A DNA stretch of 64,000 nucleotides from Diploptera punctata. Lineage: Eukaryota > Arthropoda > Insecta > Blattodea > Blaberidae. The DNA is taken from positions 496,001-560,000 of the forward strand of contig JASPKZ010007248.1 in NCBI GenBank assembly GCA_030220185.1. The letters are read 5' to 3'. Below are positions 1 through 10,831 of this stretch, piece by piece; within the stretch, counting starts at the first letter, position 1, and every line of letters begins with the position of its first letter. The notes under the pieces are model-generated. The model was not told the DNA's origin and searched no databases. It worked only from the letters and a program-made list of their open reading frames with translations. Position numbers and translations under genes: made by a program.

Positions 1-780
1 TGAGTAGAGATATCTTCTAAGCCTCCAGTTAACTGATTTAGCGTGATAACCATAACCCATTAGCTAATGTACAAGCGGGGGTTTTACCCTGACACAAACA
101 TCGTTAGCAAAAAAAGTGTGGGAACATGGCAAGTTTCTAGCGTCGGAAGCCTAGGAAAAAACCCAAGCCTAAGAAGAAAAAACCCAAGCCTAGCTAATGT
201 TTGTGACTAGACTGTACGTGAAGCCAGCACGGGGAAAAAAGGTCCAACCTCTGAAGGCGTAAATCGCCAATAATAAATTTGTAACACCCCCGGGATCAAA
301 ATAGGAGGGCGCATTAACCAATTATATGTTTCGTTATATGTGCCTAAGCACAGACCTTAGGTCCACGTGATCGAGGTAGTGGGAGTAACTAATTTACCTA
401 TAGGCGAGAGAGGCTTCTCCTCGTCACTTACTTCTCGGGTATAATTTCATCAAGTCACTTCAAAACACTACGTTCTAAAAAGTTGGATAAATTCACTTCA
501 TATATATATACAATTACTTGCAGTTTATAAAAGTCAAGAATAAACTACTTTTACCAGATATTCTTTGTACATTAATTCTGCCCAACGAAGTCCTCGTGGA
601 ATCCCGAGATAAGAACCTCAACTCTACCGAATACCAACCGAGCAACCTAAGTTCTCACACATGGAGAACTCCTTCAGTATTCCTAGTGTCACTAAATCCA
701 ATCTTTACCTCTTGGCTCAATAATAACCCCTCTCCAACTCCTAGAAATAAACCAACAATTATAAAGTACTAAGACATAAA
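1..780. other. Unassigned non-coding DNA at the window start
   Basis: I recognise no gene or repeat family here. The stretch is less AT-rich than its surroundings in places, with C-runs near 285-295 and a short internal duplication of CCAAGCCTA near 167-192. An 84-residue open frame at 518-772 starts right after a TTGCAG acceptor-like site, but its composition (many Asn, Ser, Pro) does not match a family I know. It could be a degenerate repeat or intergenic DNA. Confidence 0.3.
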
Positions 781-781
781 A

Positions 782-1093
782 GTCCACCGCTGTGGTCTCG
801 AGGTAGCGCGCTGCCTTGTCACGCAGAGGGTCCGGATTCGATTCCCGGTCGGGACAAGCTACCTGGGTGAGGTTTTTTTTTCGGAGTTTGTCCTCGCCTG
901 TAAGACAAATGTCAGGTAGCTTTAAGGCCCAACAGGTCCCCGAACATCATCTGGCCATCATCATCATCTTTCACCGGTGTGAAAAAGTAATGGGAAGCTA
1001 AAACACCTATGATTCCCTAGTAAAGCTGCAAAGCATAGCATGAAAATGCTATGATTGCAGTGAAAGACCTGCCATAGGGCAGAACACTATAGA
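782..1093 (+). repeat. SINE-1 copy (tRNA-headed SINE)
   Basis: The first 74 bases read as a tRNA-derived RNA polymerase III head: an A-box-like block with GTGGTCTCGAGGTAGCG and a B box with GGATTCGATTCCCGG, ending in GGGAC. The body carries the family signature TGTAAGACAAATGTCAGG and the tail ends near GCAGAACACTATAG. The same order appears reversed at 14181, 20768 and 42106. Pol III transcription in the ancestor is inferred from the boxes; mobility would depend on LINE enzymes. Confidence 0.8.
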
Positions 1094-1380
1094 ATAGAAC
1101 AAAAGACATAAAAATATAAGCTTCCTGGGTGCGGTTTTTTCGGAGTTTTTCCTCACCTATAAGACAAATGTCAGGTAGCTTTAAGGCTCAACAGGTCCCC
1201 GAATTTCATCTGGCCATCATCATCATCTTTCACCGGTGTGAAAAAGTAATGGAAAGCTAAAACACCTATGATTCCCTAGTAAAGCTGCAAAGCATAGCAT
1301 GAAAATTCTATGATTGCAGTGAAAGACCTGCCATAGGGCAGAACACTATAGAATAGAACAAAAGACATAAACATATATAA
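858..1380. repeat. Local tandem duplication of SINE-1 body plus flank
   Basis: Two consecutive units of about 261 bases (858-1119 and 1120-1380) each start at CCTGGGTG and end in a shared non-SINE flank with AATAGAACAAAAGACATAAA. Only the first unit is preceded by the tRNA head. Because the flank is copied too, this is a local duplication after insertion and not a second SINE insertion. Confidence 0.75.
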
Positions 1381-1775
1381 TGCATATCTATGTAAAACAC
1401 TGCCAATGTTGTCAGAAGATAAGTAGAACTCATGTCTTGTTTTGTCTCGCAGTCAGTTAAATATGTTTGAGCTTCATCGTGTTGGTAGGAGACGGTGATA
1501 ATCAATAAAAATAAGTTATAAACACTTACTCCAAGCGTTCATCACGCCACTGATTGTATCTCCAGGACTGTCCATCTTTATCACCATGCTCTTCACAACA
1601 CTATCCTGAGGGAACACTGTCACGTCACTTCAGAGACAGGCACTCGTCATGTATTTTTAAATAAATTATGTATTTACAGTTTTCTTCTACGCAACTGTAC
1701 AGGATCGATACTATTAACTTTATCACAATTGAGGTTAAGTATTAAAATTTATAAATCACCATATAAGTACTTATA
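1381..1775. other. Unassigned AT-rich DNA
   Basis: No coding signal or recognised family. A piece with TTATCACAATTGAGGTTA near 1720 recurs at about 57985, beside the M7 repeat, so the right part is probably old repeat DNA. Confidence 0.3.
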
Positions 1776-2005
1776 TCTAATAAGGATTTTTATGCACTAA
1801 AAGTTAAGTTTGGGACACAGTATATTGATGTTAGATTCCAGACTGTCTTTTGTTTTGGTTTCAAACACAAGCAGTTTAATAGTATAACGAGAAGTAAGGT
1901 TTGAGATGTCTTTTATCCTGGTTTCACAAACAAAACAGTTGGATAATACAAGCTATCTGTGTTGCAATCTTAACTTTTAGTGCAATAAAATTTTAGCCCT
2001 AATAA
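1776..2005. mobile_element. M8, short TIR element (MITE-like)
   Basis: Inverted ends of about 33 bases share TGCACTAAAAGTTAAG (left, 1793-1808; right, on the other strand near 1970-1985). The core holds two diverged direct repeats (around GACTGTCTTTTGTTTTGGTTT and GATGTCTTTTATCCTGGTTT). No coding capacity. The superfamily is not clear. Confidence 0.55.
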
Positions 2006-2449
2006 AATTGTAATAGATATGGGTTTTAAATCAAAACAACAAAAAAAAGGTAATAACAAATCATGGTGTCAGACAAGGATGTCCTTTATGACCTTCTCTA
2101 TTTAATTTATATATATATATATATATATATAAAAGTAAAGTAAAGTAAAAGTAAAGTGATCCCACAACAGGCCTCAGGAGGCCCTTGGGGTAGTAGGAGG
2201 TTAAGGCTCCCACGTTTTCTAGACAATCGGCACTTTATGTCAGCCGGGTTGTCAGCCCTGCGTGACGGCCGCCTTTACCCCCAGAACAAGCGTCTGGTAC
2301 TCATTTCCGTTAGAGGCTGAGTCGACCCCAGGGCCATAATGCCGCCAGAAGGTTTGGGTCAGTTTAAAAATCCTGACCCCAACGGGACTTGAACCCTGGA
2401 CCTTCCGGCTTGTAGCGCAGTGCCTTAACCACTACGCTACGGCGTGCCC

Positions 2450-2483
<34 letters not shown>

Positions 2484-3276
2484 AATTATGTTAAATTGAC
2501 AGATTAATTTAAATAAACATTATAAAATAAATAATAAATTGTTTGATATAATATTATTTTCCGATGATCAATTAGTGATTTCAGTTTAGAAGATGATCTA
2601 CAAAGAGTTATTTTTAATTTGGAAAAAATAAGGGTAAATTATAATTTTAAAATTTTAAAGAATAAAACTAAACTTTTAGCATTTAAAGGGCGTAATACCT
2701 TAAGAGCAAAAATAGTAATCGATGATAAAATTTTAGAGCAAGTGAATAGTTTTAAATATCTAGGTTTCAATGTATCATATGTTAAAATTGAAGATATTGA
2801 TGATAAAATTAATACATTTAATCTAATGTGTGACACTATTAAAAGAACCCTGAAAACACAAGAACAGAAACAAAAATGAAATTTTATAAAGTAATGGTTG
2901 TTCCTGTATTGATGTATGGATCAGAATGTTGGACGATCACTAAAAAACAAGAACAAAGATTAGAACCAATTGAGATGAGATTTTTAAGAAATATAGCAGG
3001 ATATGCTCTGCTGGATAAGAAAATAAATTAAGATATAGAAAAGGAACTAGATATTTTCAAACATACAGATCGAATAATTAAATATAGGAACGCCTGGAAA
3101 GGACATGTTGATAGAATGCCAGAAGAAAGATTTCCAAAATTATTCCTGAATTATAAACCACACGAAAGGAGAAATGTTGGACGCCTACAGAAGATGGTCT
3201 GAACAATTTTAACAATTCTAGCTTTCATGAAACCGGAACGAGCCAATAGGCTTAATCCTTGGATGACGAAGAAGAA
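2006..3276 (+). pseudogene. LINE-A (RTE-like) reverse transcriptase remnant and 3' end
   Basis: On the plus strand, 2073-2106 reads as the RT block GVRQGCPL with a stop, followed after a SINE-2 insertion by a degenerate palm motif (2560-2600, SDDQ in place of FADDQ). Open reading then runs 2619-2879 (KYLGFNVSY) and continues in another frame with VPVLMYGSECWTITKK and KGHVDRMPEERFP. This is the thumb and C-terminal part of a non-LTR retrotransposon ORF2. The 3' end is TAATCCTTGGATGACGAAG, an ATG/GAA-rich tail as in RTE elements. Several stops and frameshifts make it dead. The assignment to the RTE clade rests on FADDQ-type palm and tandem-repeat tail. Confidence 0.75.
2131..2451 (-). repeat. 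SINE-2 copy inserted in LINE-A
   Basis: Read on the minus strand it begins GGGGGCACGCCGTAGCGTAG (tRNA-like A box), has a B box around GGTTCAAGTCC and ends in a (TTTAC)n tail, seen here as AAGTAAAGTAAAG at 2134. TA repeats lie on both sides (2109-2130 and 2452-2480), so the target was a TA run, or TA repeats grew after insertion. Full-length and close to the copies at 14551 and 38778. Confidence 0.85.
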
Positions 3277-3278
3277 AA

Positions 3279-3505
3279 GTATTTTTATATCCTTCTTCCT
3301 CAATTATAAATGATTTTTGTTCAAAAACTTGGTTAATCATGAAGGCCTTTCAAAACATGTTTCATCTTCGGCATGCTATTTGGTACTGATGTCAGCGTAT
3401 AAAACATATTTTGAAAGGGCTTCATAATTTTAATAATACACGAAGTTTTTTGAACAAAAATATATTGTAATTGAGGAAGACGGATATTAAAAAAGTACAT
3501 ATTAT
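3279..3505. mobile_element. M7, fold-back MITE
   Basis: Two arms of about 80 bases (3279-3360 and 3412-3500) are inverted copies; both contain TTTTTGTTCAAAAA and a block close to GAAGGCCTTTCAAAACATG. The middle contains TTCGGCATGCTA. It directly abuts the tail of LINE-A. The same element is seen split at 58000-58139 and 59392-59545. Confidence 0.65.
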
Positions 3506-3529
3506 ATTATTAAAAAATTTAACTTTACA

Positions 3530-3985
3530 GGAGATAAATAACAGAACGCGGGAATTAGATCAGTTAAACAAGGTACGGAAGGAACCAATAAAAAGTTGCA
3601 GACCTTTGTAAACTGATGTCTGATGTGAGGCGCATTTTAAATATAAGATGGCCGGAAATAATATAAAATTAAGAACTATGGAGAAAAACCAACCCATCTC
3701 AAATATGTCACCAAATAAAACAAAGAAAGTGGAATTGGATAGGCCACACATTGAGAAAACGAGACGGAGCCATCGAGAAGACTGCACTAGATTGGAATCC
3801 GGAAGGGATAAGAAAGAGGGGACGACCTAGGAAAACTTGGAAGTGATCAGTAGAGGAGGAAGCAAAGGAAAGAGGGAAAAGCTGGAAACAAGAGAAATGG
3901 CTGGCTGGAAACAGAGCACGCTGGAGGAACTTTACTGCTGCCCTATGTTGCATTTAGGAACTACACGAAATAAATAAAATAATTT
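3530..3985 (+). pseudogene. LINE 3' end remnant (LQTF / RPRKTW type)
   Basis: Broken frames read LQTFVN, ILNIRWPEII, then WIGHTLRKRDGAIEKTALDW, GIRKRGRPRKTW and GNRARWRNFTAALCC. This is the C-terminal end of a non-LTR retrotransposon ORF2 as seen in several animal LINEs, where a tryptophan-rich region follows the RT thumb. Stops and frameshifts separate the pieces. It is a different family from LINE-A and LINE-B. Confidence 0.65.
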
Positions 3986-5388
3986 TAAAAAGTAGCTTTG
4001 GAGGAGAAGACAGAAAGGAATCAGGAAATTTTACATTATACTGTGGGGTGCAGCGAGACCAGAATTCCGAATGGGTTGTTTAGTCCGCAGGAGGATTCAC
4101 TTAGCTATTAGACGTTATGTTTGCTAGTGACAGGATATCATACTTGGTTCTAAATGGTACACGACATGATTTTGTAAACACACTAGGTCCCACAGGTGAT
4201 AAGGATGACGAGTTCTATGAATAATTAAATCGGTTGGACTGCAACAAATAATCAAGATTACAGTAGGCAAATTCAAGTTTTCATGAATTTGTTATCAACT
4301 TATTTGATAAAAAAAAAGAATGAAGACAAGTTGCTTTTTCCTTGAAACTTAAAAAAAGTTGTACAACATACATACTTCCCTATCTGTATGTCAAACTTTG
4401 TAGATAAATAACCCTATAACTAAACTGTATACTTCACTCTTTTACACTTTTGAATTATAGTGATTTCCACGGAGAATCTAATGACACCCCAAACTCCATT
4501 TCGACAAAAAGAGGTGACTTCCCTGGTCTTTGTCTGCACCCTTCATATGATGTAAATGTAAAAACACTCTCCTCGTGAAGCCAGGTCGAGGGATGACATG
4601 AGATTAAGACCTTAGAATTGAAGGTCTGTGATATACAATCCTGTCACTACATTACTAGAGATGATGAAATGATATGGAGCGAAATGAAATTAGATCAGTA
4701 TGGAGAAATAGTGGAATTAAGTTTCTGGCAGGAAAAAAATGAGAGGAACTCCGAGGGAAAACCTGCTTCGTCTATCACGAACCCCACATGGAGTGGAGGA
4801 GGCGCGAACTCGGGTCCAGAAATGGAGAGCGAGTGACTAACAATTTTGCCGCGAAGCCGCCTATCTACATAAATACAGAGGCACATTACAGTAGGGTTTA
4901 TTTGAGGATCCGAGAATTTTTTTTAAGTCCAAACGGATTGGCGATCAAAAAAGTTTGGGAAAATCAGCATTGATTTCCCGAAAGGTGTAGTGACTCCATG
5001 AATTCGTGTTGGAAATGTTGTAAAAGAAAAATCAATGTAAACAGAACAGAAAAAAGTTAAACGGCGACCAAAAACGCTTACAATTTTTATGAGAAGTGCG
5101 TCATGTGTACTTTATTGATTCTCAAAGTGCTTTGTTCTGTTGTGGCCAACAACTGTAGAACTATATTTACATGATAAGAAAAGTGATGTAACAAGGCATT
5201 GGCTTCTTCCCGAAACTTGATTCGTGTTTTAGGACATGACCGGCTCAAAGTTCCTCCCAGAGGAGTCTTGTCCCTTGGAATTTTTTCATCCAAAAACTCC
5301 ATCTACATCAGCTGTGTTTGAACTAATGACCGCTCAGAGCCAGAGCAAGGAACTCTACCCTTAGAGCAACCGACGAGCTGGAAGGCCG
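3986..5388. other. Unassigned DNA
   Basis: I see no recognised protein, RNA or repeat family in this 1.4 kb. Short open frames at 4618-4836 and 4788-4973 overlap in different frames and have no family features. A possible weak tRNA-like block (minus strand near 5310-5380, AGTTCAAAC) is too diverged to call. Confidence 0.3.
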
Positions 5389-5392
5389 CTAA

Positions 5393-5613
5393 CCCTTAAA
5401 TTCGTAATGTATCCTTTTGGATACATCAGTTGATTCAATTAATTTAATATTTTTAATTAATCATAAGAAAACGAACAAAAAGAAACCAATTAAATGTGTG
5501 TTTAATTATACAAATATACCTAATAATAACAGTTACACAAGATTCCGTTCTCACTGCGGTCCGCCACATTCAAATAACTAACAGAATAAATTTGTGTTTT
5601 GCCAATTTAAGGG
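5393..5613. mobile_element. piggyBac-like MITE candidate
   Basis: The 221-bp element has matching inverted ends CCCTTAAATT (10 perfect bases, partial match beyond). It is flanked by CTAA (5389-5392) and TTAA (5614-5617), which fits the TTAA target of piggyBac with one mutated copy. A perfect small hairpin, TGTATCC-TTTT-GGATACA, lies at 5409-5426. No coding capacity. Confidence 0.5.
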
Positions 5614-5838
5614 TTAATGTCAAAAGCGTCACATAACAACAGTTTGTAACATGTTTCCTCTGCTGATGATCGAAGTCTGCTTCCGAAAGGCCTACAGTTA
5701 ACTTTTTTTAAAAATTTAACACAGTTGAGGACGACGGCACCTGCCAGGTATATATTTTAAAATTTTACTTTGTAAACGTCGGGAAACTTTAAAGTACAAA
5801 TAGTTCCAGAACACTATTTGACCATGTTAATCATCCCA

Positions 5839-6075
5839 TGACACACGTCTTGTTTAGTTTGAATGTGTGGGTGAAGGGTCTATCTTGCCTTAAATGTTCG
5901 TACTGTCTCGGAGGTGGCTCCGAATTGAGCTGATCCCTTATTCGGGAAGGTCCTCCATATCCTTGTGTGGTAAAAAAAAATAAGTTTGCGATCCTCTCCC
6001 GGCAAGTCGCGTCCCTGTAAGACCCGGTGGCATAAAATACGTACAAGTTCCTAAAAGTAAGAAGTTAAACTAAGA
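5839..6075 (+). repeat. SINE-5 type repeat copy
   Basis: Contains GTCTCGGAGGTGGC, GGTCCTCCATATCCTTGTG and TCTCCCGGCAAGTCG. The same ordered blocks occur at 38090-38278 (same strand) and reversed at 10945-11130 and 56585-56745. I do not see an unambiguous pol III head, so the SINE class is inferred only from size and copy pattern. Confidence 0.55.
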
Positions 6076-6894
6076 CTAACAAGGGCACTATCAACCATTG
6101 CATGCCGAAACCTATCTTGAAATTTTCTTCCAGAGAAGTGTTGAGATGTATCAATGCCGTGAAAAAAAAATCTCGTTTTTAATACTGTAAGCCATTACAA
6201 TCCAGCGCCAAATCTCTCATTTAAACTATAGGCAAGTAATACAACTTGTGAATTGGTAAATTGGATAATGTTCACTACCAGTCGTCCGCGGCGCGTCCCG
6301 CCTCACTTCATTCCTTTATGCAGGGAATCCATCTGCTCCGTACAGGGGTTGGCATTGCTGGATTCTAGCTATGATTTCTGTGCCATGCAATTAAAACGGC
6401 AGAAAAATTTTGTACACGGACTTAGTACATCACAACACTTCTCTAGGAGTAATTTCAAGGTCAGTTTCTGCTTGCAGTAATTGAAAGTTGCTTTGTGAGA
6501 CAAAGAAGAAAAATACATAATTGAAACGAAATAAATCAGAAGCTCATAACACTAATATGTAACTGCATTATCTATAATAGATCTATGTAAGTTCCCGTTC
6601 ATTAACAATAGGCGGCTATGTGGGGAGATAAAAACTAATAAAAAAATCTCTGATTCGAATTACCTGACATTATTACAATTTGTTATTTTGATTTAGCTTT
6701 AAAATACACATGAATTAATGTATAAATAATTCATGGAAAATCACCTTTTGGTACATTTTTCTCAGGAACTACTTGAGATAGGGCTATGAAATTTTCACGT
6801 CACTTTACTCACGGTGGGATGGAGCTCCTACAGGAGATTCAATAAAATAGTTCTTCAAAAACTATATTTTTATAAATAGTTTATATGAAAAGGG
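6076..6894. other. Unassigned DNA
   Basis: No family recognised. A 75-residue open frame at 6253-6480 shows no motif. A CpG-rich patch lies near 6280-6300. Confidence 0.3.
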
Positions 6895-7170
6895 GGGGCA
6901 CGCCGTGGCACAGTTGGCAATAAGCTACAAGCCGGAAGGTTCGTTTCCCGGCGAGGTCAGGACTTTTAAACTGACCTCAATGGCCTTTGAGTCGACCCAG
7001 CCTCTATTCGAAATGAGTACCAGAAGCTTGTTCTGGGGGTAAATGCGGCCGTTACGCAGGGCTGACAACCCGGCTGATATCAAGTGGCGATTATCTAGAA
7101 AAGTTGGAGCCTTAACCTTCTATTACCCCCAAAGTCCTCCTAAGGCCTATAGTGGGATCACTTTACCTTT
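6895..7170 (+). repeat. SINE-2 copy, diverged
   Basis: Starts GGGGGGCACGCCGTGGC, carries GCAGGGCTGACAACCCGGC and ends GTGGGATCACTTTACC. The head has lost several bases between the A and B boxes, so it is an old copy that could not act as a pol III promoter. Confidence 0.75.
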
Positions 7171-7390
7171 ATATGAGAGAAATGTTTAATTTTTCAAATT
7201 TAAAATTCAATCGCATCCTTCATTCGAAATATTACAGGTACAGCAATACAAGCGTTAGGGCAGCTTTCATATATAGTTAAATTATCATGTTCTAATTAAT
7301 TACTGTACAGAAGTTGAGAAAACTGTACCTCAATACAGGTGTCTGAGGGTCAAACTTCAATTATATAAACATTAATTAATTTAAAATATA

Positions 7391-7945
7391 CATGGTATCC
7401 CCATCTTTTAAGGTCAAAATTATACAGGCGATAAAGGACTCTTTGGAGCATTTTGACATGTGGTCGGAAATTAATATGTTTGATGACACACCATCTTGAA
7501 GAGCATTTGGAAGCTGTTAAGCTGTTTTTTTACAATCATCACCAACTTACAGCTGAGAGTAGTTGTTGAAAGTGGCGACCACCTGTCTCAATACATGCAT
7601 TACATCGACACGTGACATTTTGTCACACCCTCTCCAAGATCCCTGGTGTCTGTTACACAATGACAGCGGCAGCTAGGACCCTAGCAAGCAGTTCCTCCTC
7701 AGTTTCTAACTGGAGTTTCATAAACCAACGTCTTCATGTGCCCCTTAAGGAAAACAAGTAACAAATGAAAGTGCCAGGCAGTTTATGACAACTGAAGCAG
7801 CTTACAGTAACATCCCTCACATACTTCCAAGATGGCGTAGTGTCTAAAATATTAATTTCCGACCACTGGTCCCTTATGTCAAAATGCTTCAAATACAGTC
7901 CTCTATCGTCTGTACAATTCTGACCCTAAAGGTGGGAACACTCTG
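7391..7945 (-). mobile_element. Deleted mariner-like element with long TIRs
   Basis: Flanked by TA on both sides (7389-7390 and 7946-7947). Inverted ends of about 90 bases share GCATTTTGACAT and GGTCGGAAATTAATAT. On the minus strand the core reads LETEEELLARVLAAAV and, after stops, ACIETGGRHFQQLL, which resembles the C-terminal end of transposases of the IS630/Tc1/mariner type that are related to those at 29.5 and 63.2 kb. Only this C-terminal scrap is left, so it is a non-autonomous deletion copy. Confidence 0.65.
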
Positions 7946-8168
7946 TATGTCGCCTGATTAAGAATAGATTGTTCTAACTCCACTTTTTTTTTCAATTTTT
8001 TTAGGAAAGCCTAATTAAGTTTTGGATATTACCCAATTAGTGTTTTGAGGAAAGGGGGTTAACACTTTCTGACCAAAAAATGTTTAATCTTATGTGTGAA
8101 ACTGACACAGTATGCAGGAGTTAGGAAGTCAGAACAATCTGGTTCTAAGCAGGCAATACAAATGTATT

Positions 8169-8600
8169 TGGACGGCGTTATGCATGAACCGGTTATGTGC
8201 CATTATGTAAGTTTCGAGAAAAATATGTTTAAAGTTTAAGTCAATCTTCACTATTTATTGTAGCGCCAAACTAACAATACTGGATATTGCAAGTTATTAT
8301 TTTTTGTTTGTTTGACAGTTATGCATCAACAATCTAAGATCGGGAACATTTGGCGCTTAGCTGCATGATGCAACATTTAGATTGGCATTTATTGAAGATC
8401 TGGTTTCATACCCGTTTGTGGCAAAACATAGAATGTCTGACAGAAATGTGGCGTTTACATTTTTCTAATAATAAGGCAATATTTAAAGATTTGGCGCTAA
8501 AAGTGTGCATATCCTTACTTCATGAGCCAATACAACAGACGGCATCAAAATCTCATTAAAAAAACAGGGCGCATAGCCGGTTAATACATAACATTGTCCA
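8169..8600. mobile_element. M2, TIR element copy 1
   Basis: Ends are inverted copies with TGGAC and GTTATG, then AACCGG and TATG near the tips. The core shows GTAGCGCCAAACTAACAATAC and CTGCATGATGCA. A second copy in the opposite orientation lies at 45853-46258 with the same tips and core. No coding capacity. Confidence 0.65.
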
Positions 8601-8647
8601 TTTTAAGTTAATGAACACAACAAATTATAATAATTAGAATCAGAGAG

Positions 8648-8891
8648 ATAATTGAGGCGGATAGAAGCAAAGAGGTGCAAGTGATTTTTCACAAAAACGA
8701 ATTTAGGGCATAATTACTTTCTCGAAGCATAATTTTATTCAGTGACAAGATGTGTTAAGCAGTCGATAAAGAATGATTGTTATTATTTTCAATTACCTAT
8801 GATTTTCTTAATAAACTTCAATTTTAAACCTTTTTTCTCAATAATGCAAGACTTGTACTTGCACCACTTTGCTTCTAACCGCCTCAATTAT
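8648..8891. mobile_element. M6, MITE with 35-bp TIRs
   Basis: Left end 8648-8682 and right end 8857-8891 are inverted copies with two mismatches; both hold ATAATTGAGGCGG and TAGAAGCAAAG. The core is AT-rich with no coding signal. Target duplication is not clear. Confidence 0.65.
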
Positions 8892-9498
8892 TTTAAGAGT
8901 TATACTTTATCATCTTCATAACAAAGGCCCTTCACTGTTCCCCTCAAAGAATAAATATGTTTAAACTAAAACACAAATAGAAAAAATGTAGCCTAAATCT
9001 AAGATTCTAAAAAATATCAGTTTGATTTACACCAATTCCCTCTCGTTAAAGCTTCTAAAAAGAATGGAATTAAAAAACAAAAAAATCTATATTTGTAACA
9101 AGAAATGCCTGTCTCTGATATTCACTAAACACACTTCACCACAGATACTTCACTATTTAAAAATAGTTGCGCACAAAAATATATCCATTAATACACTAAT
9201 CTTCTCACTAATTTCCGTTGCCAAATTTCTGCATAATCTGGGCGATATCCAGCACAGGTTGTCCTATTTAGTGGGCGGATTTACTGAACAGATGTGTGAC
9301 CTCCACAACACCCCGTGCGACTGTTTTCACCAGAGAGCAGTGCCGCCACCTATTACATCATCCACAACCATCTGCGAGATCAATAACAACCAATCTAACA
9401 CGACACGACATTGTCGCCAGCCACTGGGTTACGTAGCGCATCAGCCCGGCGCGGCGTAAAAACTACAACAATAATGACCTGTTTCTCTCTCATTCTCT
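8892..9498. other. Unassigned DNA with a GC-richer patch
   Basis: Most is AT-rich and unassigned. From about 9230 to 9465 the sequence turns GC-richer with many CpG and a frame of 145 residues (9022-9459) crosses the border. That frame has no motif I recognise; its start lies in AT-rich DNA and its end in the GC patch, so it is probably accidental. A promoter or exon edge cannot be ruled out. Confidence 0.3.
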
Positions 9499-9499
9499 A

Positions 9500-9572
9500 A
9501 ACTAACTCATTGGCACTATCGAACCCTTAGGTTCATGGAAGCGCGGACACAAACTCTCGACACATCCCTATA
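9500..9572 (-). repeat. LINE-B 3' end fragment
   Basis: Minus strand reads GGGATGTGTCGAGAG, then CATGAACCTAAGGGTTCG and GCCAATGAGTTAGTTTAG, the last about 70 bases of LINE-B with its short repeat tail. Confidence 0.75.
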
Positions 9573-9651
9573 TTATATTTTATTTTATTCCATATTTTTT
9601 AATATTAGGTAATATTATTTCACATCCACATTGTCTTTTGTTTAGCCTATT

Positions 9652-10208
9652 CTCGTATATAAAAATGCATGTTTGTTCGTATTTTATGCGCTGCCGTATC
9701 CATTCATCCGATTGCGATGGGGCTTTTTAAATTTCAGGGCATTACCGTGATGAACATAGGCTATAAGAGAGTTGTAATACTCAACCCCTTCACCCTTAAA
9801 ATCATTCTATGTAAAAAAAAGTGAAAAAATCCCTTTTTGGACGCTTAAATGTTTTACGCTGCCCAAATCATAACAAATACACAAAATTAATGTACACAGA
9901 ATTGAATATCTCAAAAAACTCTACAAAGAAGTCCGCGACAGCACATGTTTATCTTTTACTGATAACTCATAATAATCATTTTTGTCTTTATTTGATGTCA
10001 AGTAGATTCCCGGGCAAGAGTAGCAGCGCATGGCGGGTATTCTTTTACGGATAACTCTCAATATCCATTTTTTGTCTTTTAGCTCACTGATGCCAAAATG
10101 ATCTCTAAAAATAATTACTTACTCATTTTTCTTTTTACTTATTCATCTAAACATAAAAACACATTTAATTTATTTAGGCGTAGCAGCGCACGCCGGGCAT
10201 TAGCTGTA
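9652..10208 (+). repeat. R4 interspersed repeat copy 1
   Basis: Shares with 49325-50240 a start near TATAAAAATG..TGTTTGTTCG, a block with ATCCGATTGCGATGGGGC, repeated pieces with TAGATTCCCGGGCAA, and an end with TAGGCGTAGCAGCGCACGCC. No coding capacity. The GC-rich end resembles the reverse of the R1 start (CCCGGCGTGCGTTGCTAC), suggesting that R1 and R4 share a terminus. Confidence 0.6.
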
Positions 10209-10249
10209 TTTTAATAATATTTTAAAACTGTAGGCAATTCCCACAATAT

Positions 10250-10660
10250 GAATTGTGGATGTGAGATGAAGAAGCAGGAAGATAGAATACAGACGGCGGA
10301 GATGAGGTTCCTCAGACAAGTAAAGGATGTACAAAACTTTATAGAATTAGAAATGAAGATAAAAAGAGAAGAATTGAGGGTCAGTTTCACCAACAGACGT
10401 AACTGTATTACGCCAGTTTTCCCCATGTATAATGCATAGCTTAAACTGGCGTAATACAGTTACCTCTCTTGGTGAAATGGCCCTAAAAGTGCTGCGTTTA
10501 TTGGATAAAGTCACGCATTATAGACGAATGGAATGATATCCATTGTTAGCAAGAAATTATCAAGTAAGAGGAAGACATAATGTCGGAAGACCTAGAAAAC
10601 GTTGGGCTGATGCATTATGGAAGTCTGAACGGGCAATTGCCTATTCTTGCAGTACGATGA
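10250..10660 (+). pseudogene. RTE-like LINE C-terminal remnant, split by a hairpin MITE
   Basis: Reads KKQEDRIQTAEMRFLRQVKD before a 106-bp insertion, then HYRRMEXYPLLARNYQ and HNVGRPRKRWADALWKSERA. The order matches the end of LINE-C type ORF2 (compare 33275-33738). Followed by an ATG-rich tail (GATGATG at 10657). Confidence 0.65.
10378..10483. mobile_element. Tiny fold-back MITE (106 bp) inside a LINE
   Basis: Arms 10399-10419 and 10443-10463 are perfect 21-base inverted copies (GTAACTGTATTACGCCAGTT at the left). Outer parts also pair, through TTTCACCAA and TTGGTGAAA to GGGTCA and TGGCCC. The loop is 23 bases. The LINE reading resumes after it. Confidence 0.7.
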
Positions 10661-10663
10661 TGA

Positions 10664-10780
10664 TTTTAAAACTCTATTAAGCATGTAATTTGTGTATTAA
10701 GTAATATTATTATTCGCTGGTTGAGCAGAAGAGAAGCTCTTATGGCCTTAAGTCTGCCAGCTAAATAAATCATTATCATA

Positions 10781-10831
<51 letters not shown>
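10664..10831 (+). repeat. LINE 3' UTR fragment with (ATT)n tail
   Basis: Contains GAGCAGAAGAGAAGCTCTTA, TGGCCTTAAGTCTGCCAGC and TAAATAAATCATTA followed by 15 or more ATT units. A related 3' UTR (TGGCCTTAACTCCACCAGGC) lies at 56480-56590. Confidence 0.6.

Noticed and set aside
277..300. TGTAACACCCCC as a possible LTR start
   Set aside because: The phrase resembles the start of some LTRs, but I found no matching second LTR, primer-binding site or polypurine tract in the window.
9022..9459. 145-residue frame as a host gene
   Set aside because: No motif, codon use changes half-way with base composition, no splice or promoter context that I can support.
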